A stretch of DNA of 64,000 nt from Acidovorax sp. Leaf78 (lineage in GTDB: Bacteria; Pseudomonadota; Gammaproteobacteria; Burkholderiales; Burkholderiaceae_C). Each line of letters starts with the position of its first letter. Positions within the stretch are counted from its first letter, which is position 1. The notes below the pieces were generated by a model. The model was not told the DNA's origin, did not search any database, and saw nothing but the letters and a program-made list of their open reading frames with translations. The stretch lies in contig NZ_LMLZ01000020.1 of the NCBI RefSeq assembly GCF_001422735.1, positions 330,954 to 394,953 on the forward strand. Reading direction: 5' to 3'. Below are positions 8,201 to 16,220 of the stretch, one piece after another. The translations under genes and the position numbers were made by a program.

Positions 8201-8793
8201 GGCCGCACCTTGTTGTGGCCGGCGATGAGGGCCGCCAAACCCGCTGCGGTGCTGTTGGTCTTGTGATCGGACATGCCCAGCCCAGCGGCTACCTGCGTGG
8301 CCCGCTGCACGTTGTCATCCTGTGGTGGGCCCCAGGGACTTGTCGTTGCTTCCCGCGCAACGTGAGAAGCCCGAGGTTCGGCTTGGGCCGTTTTTCCCTT
8401 TGCGGGTTTCGGCTCCAAATACCCCATCTGGCCTTGCCCCACATCAGTGGAGGGCGCCTCTTGCACCGCAGCCCTGGTGGCTTGGGGCCGGCTGCGGGTC
8501 CGGGCCACTTCCCGCTCCAGCGAGGCCATGTCGTTTTGCGGCGCAATCAGGTCAGCCAGGCCCAGGGCCGGGTTGATGATCCACATGCACATGACGTAGG
8601 ACGCCATCGCGACGGATGGGTCGCCCCGTTCGATGCGCGCCATGGTGGGTTGCGACACCCCCAGCCGCTGCGCCCACTGCGCCTGCGTTTCCTTGCGGCG
8701 CTTGCGCGCGATCACGATGTTCTGCGCCAGCAATTCGATCTGCTGCAGCACAGCCTGGGGGTGGTCAGTGGGCCTGGTGTTTTGAACGGGCAT
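8197..8793 (-). CDS. hipB: HipB-like Xre-family antitoxin/repressor with long C-terminal extension
   Basis: The protein has 198 residues. Residues about 20-75 form an Xre/Cro HTH (RKETQAQWAQRLGVSQPTMA then RIERGDPSVAMASYV), the HipB antitoxin type. HipB proteins are normally about 70-110 residues; here about 110 further residues follow, rich in Ala, Pro, Gln and charged residues and probably disordered. It overlaps hipA by 4 nt. The start codon at 8793 lies inside one operator copy, no ribosome site is visible, and TACTAA sits 9 nt upstream of the ATG, so the message may be leaderless. It probably neutralises HipA and represses the operon. Confidence 0.83.
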   Translation of the reverse strand: MPVQNTRPTDHPQAVLQQIELLAQNIVIARKRRKETQAQWAQRLGVSQPTMARIERGDPSVAMASYVMCMWIINPALGLADLIAPQNDMASLEREVARTRSRPQATRAAVQEAPSTDVGQGQMGYLEPKPAKGKTAQAEPRASHVAREATTSPWGPPQDDNVQRATQVAAGLGMSDHKTNSTAAGLAALIAGHNKVRP

Positions 8794-8927
8794 TCATAGA
8801 TGTTAGTACAGATTGAATTTTCTGACATCTATGAATTTTTCTGGTGTTGTTGCCACCATTCTTTGTCATAGTTGGCAATATTTATTCATAGATGAATTAA
8901 AATAAGAAAATTCGTAAGTCTATGAAT
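8792..8927. promoter_or_regulatory. hipBA operator array: four TTCATAGA sites in two inverted pairs
   Basis: Pair one is ATTCATAGATGT at 8792-8803 and its exact reverse complement at 8825-8836. Pair two is ATTCATAGA at 8884-8892 (within ATTCATAGATGAATT) and TCTATGAAT at 8919-8927. The arms are 27 and 26 nt apart respectively. The first site covers the hipB start codon and the second lies near the expected -35. The array is far more AT-rich than the neighbouring DNA. Binding by HipB is inferred from HipB autoregulation in known systems. Confidence 0.8.
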
Positions 8928-8993
8928 GAAAAGCCATTGCAAAAGCAAGGTCGCGTAGCATTTCTCGCGCCCGCGCCGCGTGATGGCAACCGC

Positions 8994-9461
8994 TCACTCG
9001 ACAGCGTTTTGTGGCGCAGCCGGCCCGATCTTGAACACCCCGCTCACCCGCGCGCAAGGCACGCCATCGGCCGTGACCAGCCCCTGCGCGAACACCAGCG
9101 AGCGCGTGATGCGCAGCGGATCGGCCTCGCCTTCCACCCACACGCCCAGCGGGGCAGGGGCGAGGTAGTCGATCTGCAGGCTGATGGTCGGTAAAAACCG
9201 GTCGGCCACCTCGGTGCTCTTGCGGTGCACGGACAGCGGCAGCAGCATGTCGCAAAAGCTGGCCATCATGCCGCCGTGCAGGTTGTTCATGGGGTTGACG
9301 TGGCGGCGCTCCACCCGAAAGCCGAACCGCACCACGTCGCCCTCGTGCCGAACATACAGCAGGCCGTTGTGCTCAATGAACGGCCCGCCCGAGGCCAGGG
9401 CCACAAAACCATCGGGTATCTGCGGCGACGGGGCCTGCGCTGAGGAGGCGGTGGCCGTCAC
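8994..9461 (-). CDS. PaaI-type hotdog-fold thioesterase
   Basis: Hotdog thioesterase of 155 residues with the PaaI/4HBT signature region NPMNNLHGGMMASFCDMLL and the later strand VEGEADPLRITRSLVFAQG. It probably hydrolyses an acyl-CoA or aryl-CoA thioester in the cytosol; substrate unknown. I start it at GTG 9461 because this overlaps the stop of the upstream transglutaminase-like gene (GTGA, 4 nt) and gives the normal length. The longer frame extends into the upstream gene without family similarity. Confidence 0.85.
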   Translation of the reverse strand: MTATASSAQAPSPQIPDGFVALASGGPFIEHNGLLYVRHEGDVVRFGFRVERRHVNPMNNLHGGMMASFCDMLLPLSVHRKSTEVADRFLPTISLQIDYLAPAPLGVWVEGEADPLRITRSLVFAQGLVTADGVPCARVSGVFKIGPAAPQNAVE

Positions 9462-10174
9462 CGCGCGGCCTCCTGCTCCACATCGTCGGCAAAGCTGGCG
9501 CCGTTCAGCACGCTGGTGGTGGCTTTGCTGCCACTCCCGCCGTCGCTGCTGTCCAGCCAACCGCCATACACCGCCTGGAAGTCCGCCACGATCTGCGCCA
9601 GCGGCATGTCATCAAACGCGCCGCGCTGGTGCACGTACTCCATGTGGCGCTGGCCGGACTTGTCGAACGGGTGGTAGATGGAGTCGTTCTCGCCGTCGAA
9701 CGTGAGCGGCAGCAGCCCGAAGCGGTCGCACAGCTCGATGTTGAAGGCCGGCGTGGCCTTGCGCCATTGGCCATCGAGCCAGATGTCGGTGTAGCCGTGC
9801 CAGATGAAGAGGTCGGTCTTCATCGTCTCGCGCATGCGCTCGGTGGAGAGGTGATTGCGCACGTCGGCAAAGCCCATGCGCGCAGGGATGCCCGCTGCGC
9901 GGCATACGGCGGTGAGCAGAGCGGCCTTGGGCACGCACCAGCCGTGGCCGTGGGCCAGCACGCTGCTGGCTGCCATGCCCTCGGGCGACAGGTCGATGCG
10001 GTAGGGGTCGTAGCGAAAGCGGTCGCGCACGGCCAGGTACAGCGCCACGGCACGTTCGCGGTCGCTGGCGCCGCGGGCGTGTTGGGCGGCAAAGGCTTGG
10101 ACAGCCGGGGCGTCGCTGTCGATGAGCTCGGTGGCCTGCAGGTGCGCGGCGGTGGGGTGGTCGGGACTCGTCAT
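9458..10174 (-). CDS. Transglutaminase-like cysteine peptidase-fold protein
   Basis: Transglutaminase-like superfamily protein of 238 residues. The catalytic Cys is in GWCVPKAALLTAVCRAAGIPAR, followed by WHGYTDIWLDGQW, which supplies the His and Asp of the triad. No signal peptide is evident, so it is probably cytosolic. ATG 10174 is preceded by GAGGAG; the longer frame adds 42 residues without a ribosome site. It is coupled to the thioesterase downstream. Members of this family are often amide-bond hydrolases, and the actual substrate is unknown. Confidence 0.85.
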   Translation of the reverse strand: MTSPDHPTAAHLQATELIDSDAPAVQAFAAQHARGASDRERAVALYLAVRDRFRYDPYRIDLSPEGMAASSVLAHGHGWCVPKAALLTAVCRAAGIPARMGFADVRNHLSTERMRETMKTDLFIWHGYTDIWLDGQWRKATPAFNIELCDRFGLLPLTFDGENDSIYHPFDKSGQRHMEYVHQRGAFDDMPLAQIVADFQAVYGGWLDSSDGGSGSKATTSVLNGASFADDVEQEAAR

Positions 10175-10303
10175 GGTTCGATGGCTCCTCGTGGCCCAGT
10201 GTGCCGCCCGCGCCAGTGCACGGCTGTCACGGTGGCGCCAGGGCCAGTGCGCAGTGCTGAGTCCGTTGATGATGCTGGGTGTGTAAAAGGCGGCAATCAA
10301 GTG

Positions 10304-10951
10304 TCACACCCGCCAGGCCGGCAGCTCCCAGTTGCGCCACAGCGCCAGGCCGCGCAGGCCCGCGGTGAGCAGCACACACGCCACCAGCGGCGCCCAGTCG
10401 GGCGCGTGCAGGTGGCGCAGGGCCACGTCGGCCCAGCCACCGGCAAACGCGCACAGCGCATACGGCCGGTGGTCGCTGAAGGCCTGGGGCACTTCGTTGC
10501 ACAGCACGTCGCGCAGCACGCCGCCAAAGGCGCCGGTGATCACGCCCATCATCACGGCGATGATCGGCTCCATGCCGACGGCGGTGGCGATGTCGACTCC
10601 CACCGCAGCGAACAAGCCGAGGCCGATGGCGTCGGGCACGAGCATGGCGCGCTGGGTGGGCTCGAAGTGGCGCTGGCGCATGAACAGCATCGCGCCCACG
10701 CACAGGGCCAGGATGCCCCAGACAAAACCGGTGTGGCGAATCCAGAAGAAGGGCCGCTGGTCCAGCAGCAGGTCGCGCAGCGTGCCGCCGCCAAAGGCCG
10801 CGACGAAGGCCAGCACGCACACGCCCACGGCATCGAGCCGCTTGCGCGCGGCAGCGATCACGCCCGAGAGTGCAAACGCGATGGTGGCAGCCACCTCCAG
10901 AAGAAAGCGCAGGGTGTGCACCCAGGGGGCGTCGAGCAGCGAGGGGTCCAT
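10304..10951 (-). CDS. TRIC/YicG-type trimeric cation channel family protein
   Basis: Inner-membrane protein of 215 residues built from two similar halves. Each half has a conserved kinked-helix glycine motif (FGGGTLRDLLL and FGGVLRDVL). This is the UPF0126/TRIC prokaryotic family, which forms homotrimeric cation (K+) channels. About seven hydrophobic segments are visible. It is followed, 129 nt later in its direction of reading, by the transglutaminase-like gene and is probably a separate unit. Confidence 0.88.
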   Translation of the reverse strand: MDPSLLDAPWVHTLRFLLEVAATIAFALSGVIAAARKRLDAVGVCVLAFVAAFGGGTLRDLLLDQRPFFWIRHTGFVWGILALCVGAMLFMRQRHFEPTQRAMLVPDAIGLGLFAAVGVDIATAVGMEPIIAVMMGVITGAFGGVLRDVLCNEVPQAFSDHRPYALCAFAGGWADVALRHLHAPDWAPLVACVLLTAGLRGLALWRNWELPAWRV

Positions 10952-11012
10952 GGCCGCGATTGTGCCGTGGCGTCGGGTGGGCGCTCAGCATTCAGTGCGT
11001 GGCTGTGATGCT

Positions 11013-11066
11013 ATAAAAATGGTAGCTGCTAGCGATTATTCAACAAGCGGTATCTGTATTTTTGAT
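11013..11066. repeat. Dispersed ATAGCTGCT repeat, copy 2 (degenerate)
   Basis: It reads AAAAATGGTAGCTGCTAGCG then, after a short spacer, AACAAGCGGTATCTG and a T-rich end. It matches the family core but with GTAG for ATAG and weak arms. It lies upstream of the TRIC gene start and downstream of the membrane gene that ends at 11081, so it separates two same-strand units. Confidence 0.7.
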
Positions 11067-11080
11067 TGAAGAAAGAAGGC

Positions 11081-11431
11081 TCAGGTCTGGAAGAATAAGT
11101 GCCACGCCAGCGCCAGCACGCAGCCCGCGCCGCCCAGTGCGCCCAGCCGGCGAGCCCACTGCAGGCTGGCAGTGGGCCACTGGTTCATGGCCAACACCAG
11201 CAGCCAGCCCAAAACCATCCACGCAGCGACCACCAGGGCGACGCCTGCCGCCAGCCCCGCCGCTGCAGTCGCGGTCAGGATCTGCAGCACGACGGTGGCC
11301 AGCGCCACGGCCCAGGCGCGGCGGGGTGCGGGACTGCCGTCGCCCCACGTGCGAGTGGGCACGCTGCGCGCCCAGCAGGTCAGGGCCATCAGCGAAGCGA
11401 CTGCGGCGCACAGGCCGGTGAATTCGTTCAT
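11081..11431 (-). CDS. Small membrane protein at the end of the iron-uptake operon
   Basis: Protein of 116 residues with three or four hydrophobic segments and one short basic stretch (residues about 22-38). It overlaps the upstream membrane gene by 4 nt, so it is translationally coupled. Length and layout recall the DUF3325 proteins found beside siderophore receptors and PepSY proteins, but I cannot confirm that family from sequence alone. No catalytic motifs are visible. The role is unknown beyond its place in the TonB receptor gene cluster. Confidence 0.65.
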   Translation of the reverse strand: MNEFTGLCAAVASLMALTCWARSVPTRTWGDGSPAPRRAWAVALATVVLQILTATAAAGLAAGVALVVAAWMVLGWLLVLAMNQWPTASLQWARRLGALGGAGCVLALAWHLFFQT

Positions 11432-12288
11432 GCAGCCTCCGGGGGGTGAGGGTCCGCCGCTGGGGCTGGTGGGTGCGGCGCGTTATGGCCCGTCCGCCGC
11501 CAGCGCAGTGCCCGGTGCGCGCGCAGCAGCAGTGGGGCCCCGGCTGCCACTGCGCACAGTGCACACGCCACAGCCCACTGCACCAGCCCCGCCTTGGCCG
11601 CCAGGCCGCCATAGGCCAGCGCGGCCACCGCCCACAGCAGCACGGTGGTGCGCGGCGCCCAGTGCCGCAGCGTGGCGGCGGGCAGGGCGATGAAGAAGGC
11701 GAGCAGCAGGCCCAGCATGCCGGACGAGCGCGCGGGTTCGGTGGCCACGATGTGGGCCAGGCGGAAAGACTCCACCGCCAGCAGGCCGCTCAGCCAGAAG
11801 GGCAGATGCGCCGGCACCACAAGGCGGCCCCAGCCGCGCGGGTGCCAGCGCGGACGGGGAGCGACAGGGTGCGCTGCCGGGCCCGATGTGGCCACGGTGG
11901 CGTGTCGCGCTGCCTTGCGCCGGTGGGCCTGCACCCGCTGCGGCCCGATGAAGGCGGCGATGCCCGCAAACGCCAGGCCCACGGCGAGCAGGCTGGCGCA
12001 CATGCCCACCGCGTGCGCGCTGCCCAGCGCCAGGCCCACGACGCCAGCGACGGCCAGCATGGCGCCCGCACCGCCCAGCGCCACCCGCCACAGCGCAAGC
12101 GTGCGCAGTGCCCATGCGGCCATGGCCGACATCAACAGCCACGCGCCGATGAGCACCCACGTCGCCCACACCGGCCGCTGAGCCAGCGACGGCATGCCGG
12201 AGGGCCCCCATAAATGCACGAACACCGCCACGACGAGCGCGGCGGGCGTGGTGGCGTGCAGGGCCAGGAAGAAGCGTTGCATGGTCAA
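11428..12288 (-). CDS. Polytopic membrane protein of unknown function
   Basis: Protein of 286 residues with about eight hydrophobic segments split by a basic, Pro-rich cytoplasmic loop around residues 120-150. It begins MTMQRFFLALHATTPAALVV, so initiation could also be at the second Met. It sits between the PepSY gene and the small membrane gene on the same strand, with a 4-nt overlap to the latter. I do not recognise the family. Position suggests a part in iron-siderophore handling, but nothing in the sequence states a substrate. Confidence 0.65.
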   Translation of the reverse strand: MTMQRFFLALHATTPAALVVAVFVHLWGPSGMPSLAQRPVWATWVLIGAWLLMSAMAAWALRTLALWRVALGGAGAMLAVAGVVGLALGSAHAVGMCASLLAVGLAFAGIAAFIGPQRVQAHRRKAARHATVATSGPAAHPVAPRPRWHPRGWGRLVVPAHLPFWLSGLLAVESFRLAHIVATEPARSSGMLGLLLAFFIALPAATLRHWAPRTTVLLWAVAALAYGGLAAKAGLVQWAVACALCAVAAGAPLLLRAHRALRWRRTGHNAPHPPAPAADPHPPEAA

Positions 12289-12370
12289 GGAGAAAAACGA
12301 ATGGGGGGCCTGGATGTGGACATGGGAGTGGATGGGCCTCGCAAAGACGGGCTTTCAATCGTTCAATACC

Positions 12371-12394
12371 GTTCGGGCTGAGCCTGTCGAAGCC
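12371..12394. repeat. REP-like repeat with core TTCGGGCTGAGCCTGTCGAA
   Basis: A 24-bp element lying in the 151-bp gap between the PepSY gene and the membrane protein gene. The core is one I know as a widely dispersed short repeat in high-GC Proteobacteria; when translated by accident it gives the peptide VRAEPVEA. It has internal dyad character (TTCGGGCTGA and TCGAA) and may form a small hairpin within the operon message. Confidence 0.6.
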
Positions 12395-12439
12395 TTGCGC
12401 GGCGCTTCCGCAGGCCCAGCGTGACCGGTTCAATGACCA

Positions 12440-13600
12440 TCAACTCGCCGCAGCGATGCCGCCGCCTGCGGCCTCGGCCTCGCGCCGGCGTTGCTGGCGC
12501 GCGTCGAGCCAGATCAAGGTGCCCGAGATCGACAGGAACGCGGGCGTCATGCCCAGCAAGAAATACAGCCACTTGAGCGCCAGCCCGCCGAAGTCACCAA
12601 AGTGCAGCGGCTCCATGAGGCCATTGACCAGCGACCAGAAGCCCGCCGTGCGCGGGTCGTGCACCTTCCTGGGCACGCCGGTGGCGGCGTTGATGTCCAC
12701 CCGCGCGGTGCTGGCCAGGTGGCCGTCCAGATTGCCGGTGAAGCTGGCCTCGGCCGTGTCGGTGCCCCAGCGGCGCATCGACACGTAGCGCGCCTCCAGC
12801 CCCGGCACGGCCTGCTGCGCAGTGGCGTACAGGGCATCGAGCGACTGCATGCGCACGGGCTCTGCGGCATCGCCCGCGGCCTTGCGCGCAGGCTTGGGGG
12901 CTTTGGCGGCATCGGTGCCGCTGGTGTTGCTGTTGGCGGTGCTTACGTATTTGTAGCCCTGCTCGAACAGCGGCGCCAGGCCCATCCATGCGCCCGTGGT
13001 CGCGATCAGGATGTGAAAGAACAAACCCCAGATGCCCGCGGACTTGTGCAGGTCGGACATCACCACGCGAAAGCTGCGGCCCCAGCGCTGGGTGAACAGC
13101 TCGGCCAGGATCTTGCGGTGGATGACGATGCCCGTGACGATCAGCACCAGCATGGCCGCGCCCAGAAAGCCCACGATCCACCGCGGCCCGAAGAACAGGA
13201 ACACGTGCAGCATGCGCAGGTACTGGCCGAGCTGGCTGTCCACCGGGCCCACCACCGCGCCCGTGTCCGAGCGCAGTGCCACCTTGGTCCGCGTGCTGGC
13301 CGGCGCGCCGCGCTCGCGCACAAAGGCAAAGTAACTCGGGTTGACCGCATCGGGCAGCGCGATGGTCTCCACCGTGGCGCCGGGGTAGCGGGAGTGCAAC
13401 TGCGTCAGCACCACGTCGAGCGAGGCAGGTTTGTCTGAGCGTGGCAACTGCGCCAGCGACGGGTTGGCCCACAGGTCGATCTCGTTCTTGAACACCACCA
13501 CCGCGCCCGAGAAGCACACGATGAACAGCAGCAGCCCCGTGACGATGCCCGCCCAGGAGTGCAGGACGAAAAGGCGGTTCAGGGTGCGCTGGCTGGTCAT
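12440..13600 (-). CDS. PepSY-associated transmembrane protein of the iron-uptake cluster
   Basis: Protein of 386 residues with a PepSY_TM architecture: an N-terminal helix after LNRLFVLHSWAGIVTGLLL, a large periplasmic region, a helix near MLHVFLFFGPRWIVGF, a further helix pair, and a C-terminal anchor near LKWLYFLLGMTPAFL. Related proteins next to siderophore receptors include ferric reductases that release iron in the periplasm or inner membrane. His residues in the helices (LHSWAG, LHVF, DLHKSAG) could bind heme, as in the FpvG/FoxB-type reductases. It lies 34 nt downstream of the TonB receptor on the same strand. Confidence 0.82.
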   Translation of the reverse strand: MTSQRTLNRLFVLHSWAGIVTGLLLFIVCFSGAVVVFKNEIDLWANPSLAQLPRSDKPASLDVVLTQLHSRYPGATVETIALPDAVNPSYFAFVRERGAPASTRTKVALRSDTGAVVGPVDSQLGQYLRMLHVFLFFGPRWIVGFLGAAMLVLIVTGIVIHRKILAELFTQRWGRSFRVVMSDLHKSAGIWGLFFHILIATTGAWMGLAPLFEQGYKYVSTANSNTSGTDAAKAPKPARKAAGDAAEPVRMQSLDALYATAQQAVPGLEARYVSMRRWGTDTAEASFTGNLDGHLASTARVDINAATGVPRKVHDPRTAGFWSLVNGLMEPLHFGDFGGLALKWLYFLLGMTPAFLSISGTLIWLDARQQRRREAEAAGGGIAAAS

Positions 13601-13634
13601 GGTCGGCTGGCGGTGGCGGGTGATGGCGCTGCGG

Positions 13635-15830
13635 TCAGAAGAAGTACGTCACACCCAGGTTGAAGCTGCGCGGCAACGCGGGCGAGACCACGTTGGCATT
13701 GATCGCGCCGTCGTAGTACGCCTTGTTGAACACGTTCTTCACGCCGGCCGTCACGCGGTAGTTGTCGCCCGCGTAGCTGATGGACGCATCGGCCACTACA
13801 TACGACGGCAGCGTGAACGGGTAGGAGCCGATCTGCTCGCTGACATAGCGCCCGCCCATGCCCAGCGTGATGCGCTGGTACTGCGGCAGCTTGTAGGTGG
13901 CCCAGGCCGTGAGCGTGTGGCGCGGCGTGAGGTTCAGCGGCAGGCCCACGATGGCGGCGTTGTTGTCGCGCGTGACCTTGGACTGCGTGTAGGTGTAGGC
14001 GCTGGTCAGCTTCCAGCCGTTCTTCATGTCTGCGCCCAGTTCCACCTCCAGGCCGCGTGCGCGCTGCTGTCCGGTCTGCACGCTGAAGCCCGTGTTCGCC
14101 AGGTCGGCCGTGGTCACGTTCTCGCGCACCAGGTCGAACACGGCGAGTGCGCCGGTGAGCTGGCCATTGGGCGACTCGTACTTCACGCCGGCCTCCCACT
14201 GCTTGCCGGTCTCGGGCACGAAAGGCGAGCCTGCAAACGTCAGGCCCGACTGGGGCAGAAAGGATTCGCCATAGCTGCCGTACGCGGCCCAGCCAGGCTT
14301 GAACTCATACACCAGGCCGGCGGACAGCGTGGTGGCGCTGTCCTTCTGGCGCGTCTGCGTGTTGGCCACGCGGTTGTCGGTGTCGTTGGTGGACCAGTCG
14401 CGGCGCAGGCCCACCAGGGCCGTCCAGCCTTGGCCGAACTTGATCTGGTCCTGCGCATACAAGCCGGCCACCGAGAGCTTGGCGGGCGCGTCGCTGGTCA
14501 GCGCCGTGGGGCATACGGCCTGCATGCCGTAGACGGGCGCGAACAAATCCAGCGCGCCGATGCGGCAGGTGCGGCTGGCCAGCAGGCTGTGGCCGCTGCG
14601 CACGTCCAGGCCCGTGACGATCTGGTGCTTGGCGCCCAGCGCCTCGAAGCGCGTGAGCATCGAGGTGTCGGTGGCCAGCAGGTCGTAGTCCATGTATTGG
14701 CGCGAGGCCTGGCGGTTCTGCAGCCGCTGGTTGGCCTGCAGCGCCTGGTTGGAGACGAAGTTGCCCGTGCCCTTCTCGGTCTCGTAGCGCACGTTCTGGC
14801 GGAAGGTCATGGCGTCGGACACCTTGTGCTCCAGCGCATAGCCCAGCGTGGTGCTCTCCACGTCGTACACGCCAAAGGCAGGGTCGCCGGTGAACATCGT
14901 GCGGGACAGCGTGCCGTTGCGGTTGGGCAGCAGCGTGCCATACGGCGTGATGCCCTGCTGGCGCATCCACTCGCTGCGGCTGTAGGTGGCAAACAGCACC
15001 AGGTCGGTCTGCGCGCCCAGGTCGATGGAGAGCGAGGGCGCGAACCACCGGTCCTTGCGGTAGACGAACTGGGTGGGGTCGTCGGCGTTGGACACCTGGG
15101 CATTGATGCGCAGCGCCGTCTTGCCCGATTCGGACAGCGGCTTGTTCACGTCGGCCTGCAGCGTGCGCTGGCCGAAGCTGCCCACCTCGACGCCCACTTC
15201 GTTCAGCGCATCCTTCTTGGGCCGCTTGCTCACCGCGTTGACGATGCCGCCGGGCTGCACCTGACCGTACAGCACCGACGCCGAGCCCTTGAGCACCTCG
15301 AAGCGCTCGTAGCCGTAGGGCTGCAGCTTGGCCCACATGCCAGGGCTTTGCACCAGGCCATCGACCAGGATGGATTCGGTAGAGCGAAAGCCGCGGATGT
15401 TGATGTCGTCAAACCCCCGGCGCCCGAAGTTGACGGGGCTCACGCCCGCCACGGTCTGCAGCGCCTGCTGCACGTTCACGATCTGGCGCGACTCCATCTG
15501 CTCGCGCGTGACCACGCTCACCGACTGCGGCGTCTCCAGCCGGCGCATGGGCGCCTTGCCGGCGGTCTGGGCCTCGACCGGGGCGAAGCCCATGTCTTTT
15601 TCAGTGCTGGCGTTGATGCGGACTTCTTGCAGTTGGGGGGCTGTGACGTTGGCGTTGGATGTTGGGTCAACAGCGGGCGCGGCGGCCTGCTGCGCCATCG
15701 CTGCTTGTGCAAAGCAGAGGGCCAGCGGGGTCAGGGCGAAAAAGCGGGCCTTGCGGGCCGATGGAGTGGGAGACGCAAACGTGCGTGCAGCGCTGGACGC
15801 CAGGGCCGCGCAGGAGGGCTGGAAAGACAT
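13635..15830 (-). CDS. TonB-dependent siderophore receptor
   Basis: Outer-membrane receptor of 731 residues. A signal peptide ends near AQAAMAQ, followed by a TonB-box-like segment, a plug domain (TPQSVSVVTREQMESRQIVN, with the RGF and LKG motifs near GRRGFDDINIRGF and EVLKGSASVLYG), and a 22-strand barrel ending in the aromatic residues VTYFF. It has the features of the FhuA/FoxA-like siderophore receptors. The ligand is unknown. A Fur-box-like site lies 93 bp upstream, and a PepSY protein and two membrane proteins follow on the same strand, so this is an iron-uptake unit. Confidence 0.93.
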   Translation of the reverse strand: MSFQPSCAALASSAARTFASPTPSARKARFFALTPLALCFAQAAMAQQAAAPAVDPTSNANVTAPQLQEVRINASTEKDMGFAPVEAQTAGKAPMRRLETPQSVSVVTREQMESRQIVNVQQALQTVAGVSPVNFGRRGFDDINIRGFRSTESILVDGLVQSPGMWAKLQPYGYERFEVLKGSASVLYGQVQPGGIVNAVSKRPKKDALNEVGVEVGSFGQRTLQADVNKPLSESGKTALRINAQVSNADDPTQFVYRKDRWFAPSLSIDLGAQTDLVLFATYSRSEWMRQQGITPYGTLLPNRNGTLSRTMFTGDPAFGVYDVESTTLGYALEHKVSDAMTFRQNVRYETEKGTGNFVSNQALQANQRLQNRQASRQYMDYDLLATDTSMLTRFEALGAKHQIVTGLDVRSGHSLLASRTCRIGALDLFAPVYGMQAVCPTALTSDAPAKLSVAGLYAQDQIKFGQGWTALVGLRRDWSTNDTDNRVANTQTRQKDSATTLSAGLVYEFKPGWAAYGSYGESFLPQSGLTFAGSPFVPETGKQWEAGVKYESPNGQLTGALAVFDLVRENVTTADLANTGFSVQTGQQRARGLEVELGADMKNGWKLTSAYTYTQSKVTRDNNAAIVGLPLNLTPRHTLTAWATYKLPQYQRITLGMGGRYVSEQIGSYPFTLPSYVVADASISYAGDNYRVTAGVKNVFNKAYYDGAINANVVSPALPRSFNLGVTYFF

Positions 15831-15922
15831 GAAAGTCCCGTTGGAGAGTGGGCAAAACGCGAAGGGGCACTGGCTCGCGTTTCTCTGTCCGGGGACGCTG
15901 GCTGGCTGAGGGGTGGGATTCT

Positions 15923-15941
15923 AATGCGAATGGTTATCGTT
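15923..15941. promoter_or_regulatory. Fur-box-like site upstream of the siderophore receptor
   Basis: AATGCGAATGGTTATCGTT matches the AATGAGAATGATTCTCATT form of the Fur box at 15 of 19 positions by eye. It lies about 93 bp upstream of the receptor start. Fur-iron repression of the operon follows from the family knowledge; the match itself was counted in the sequence. Confidence 0.7.
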
Positions 15942-16220
15942 TGGGAGGCTTGGCACGGGAAAATGTTGCGCCGCGGTGGCCTGTGTCATCCGCTGCACTT
16001 TGTAGGAGTCGTAGAAGCAGTTTGCTGCAAATGTTTCGTGTCTGGCACATATTGGTTGGTGCTGCGGTCGTGAAAACATCGGTGCCGTCGATACGATCGC
16101 GGGCTTTGCGAAGCACCTTCCACTCGATGCGCACCAAGCATCAGAGCGGACGGTAGCGGGCCGAAAGCGTTCAGTGCAGCAGCCCTGCACCAGCGGCAAT
16201 ATTCAAAACACCTCTCCGAC
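15942..16220. other. Gene-free region between the iron operon and the peptidase pair
   Basis: About 280 bp with no supported gene. It is clearly less GC-rich than its surroundings, as is the start of the following gene, consistent with an accessory insert. It must contain the promoter for the peptidase pair, but I cannot point to a convincing -35/-10 pair or a hairpin terminator. Confidence 0.5.

Noticed and set aside
13431..16073. An 880-residue plus-strand open frame over the TonB receptor
   Set aside because: It is antisense to a receptor with all expected plug and barrel features; the plus-strand translation has the low-complexity composition typical of GC-rich shadows.
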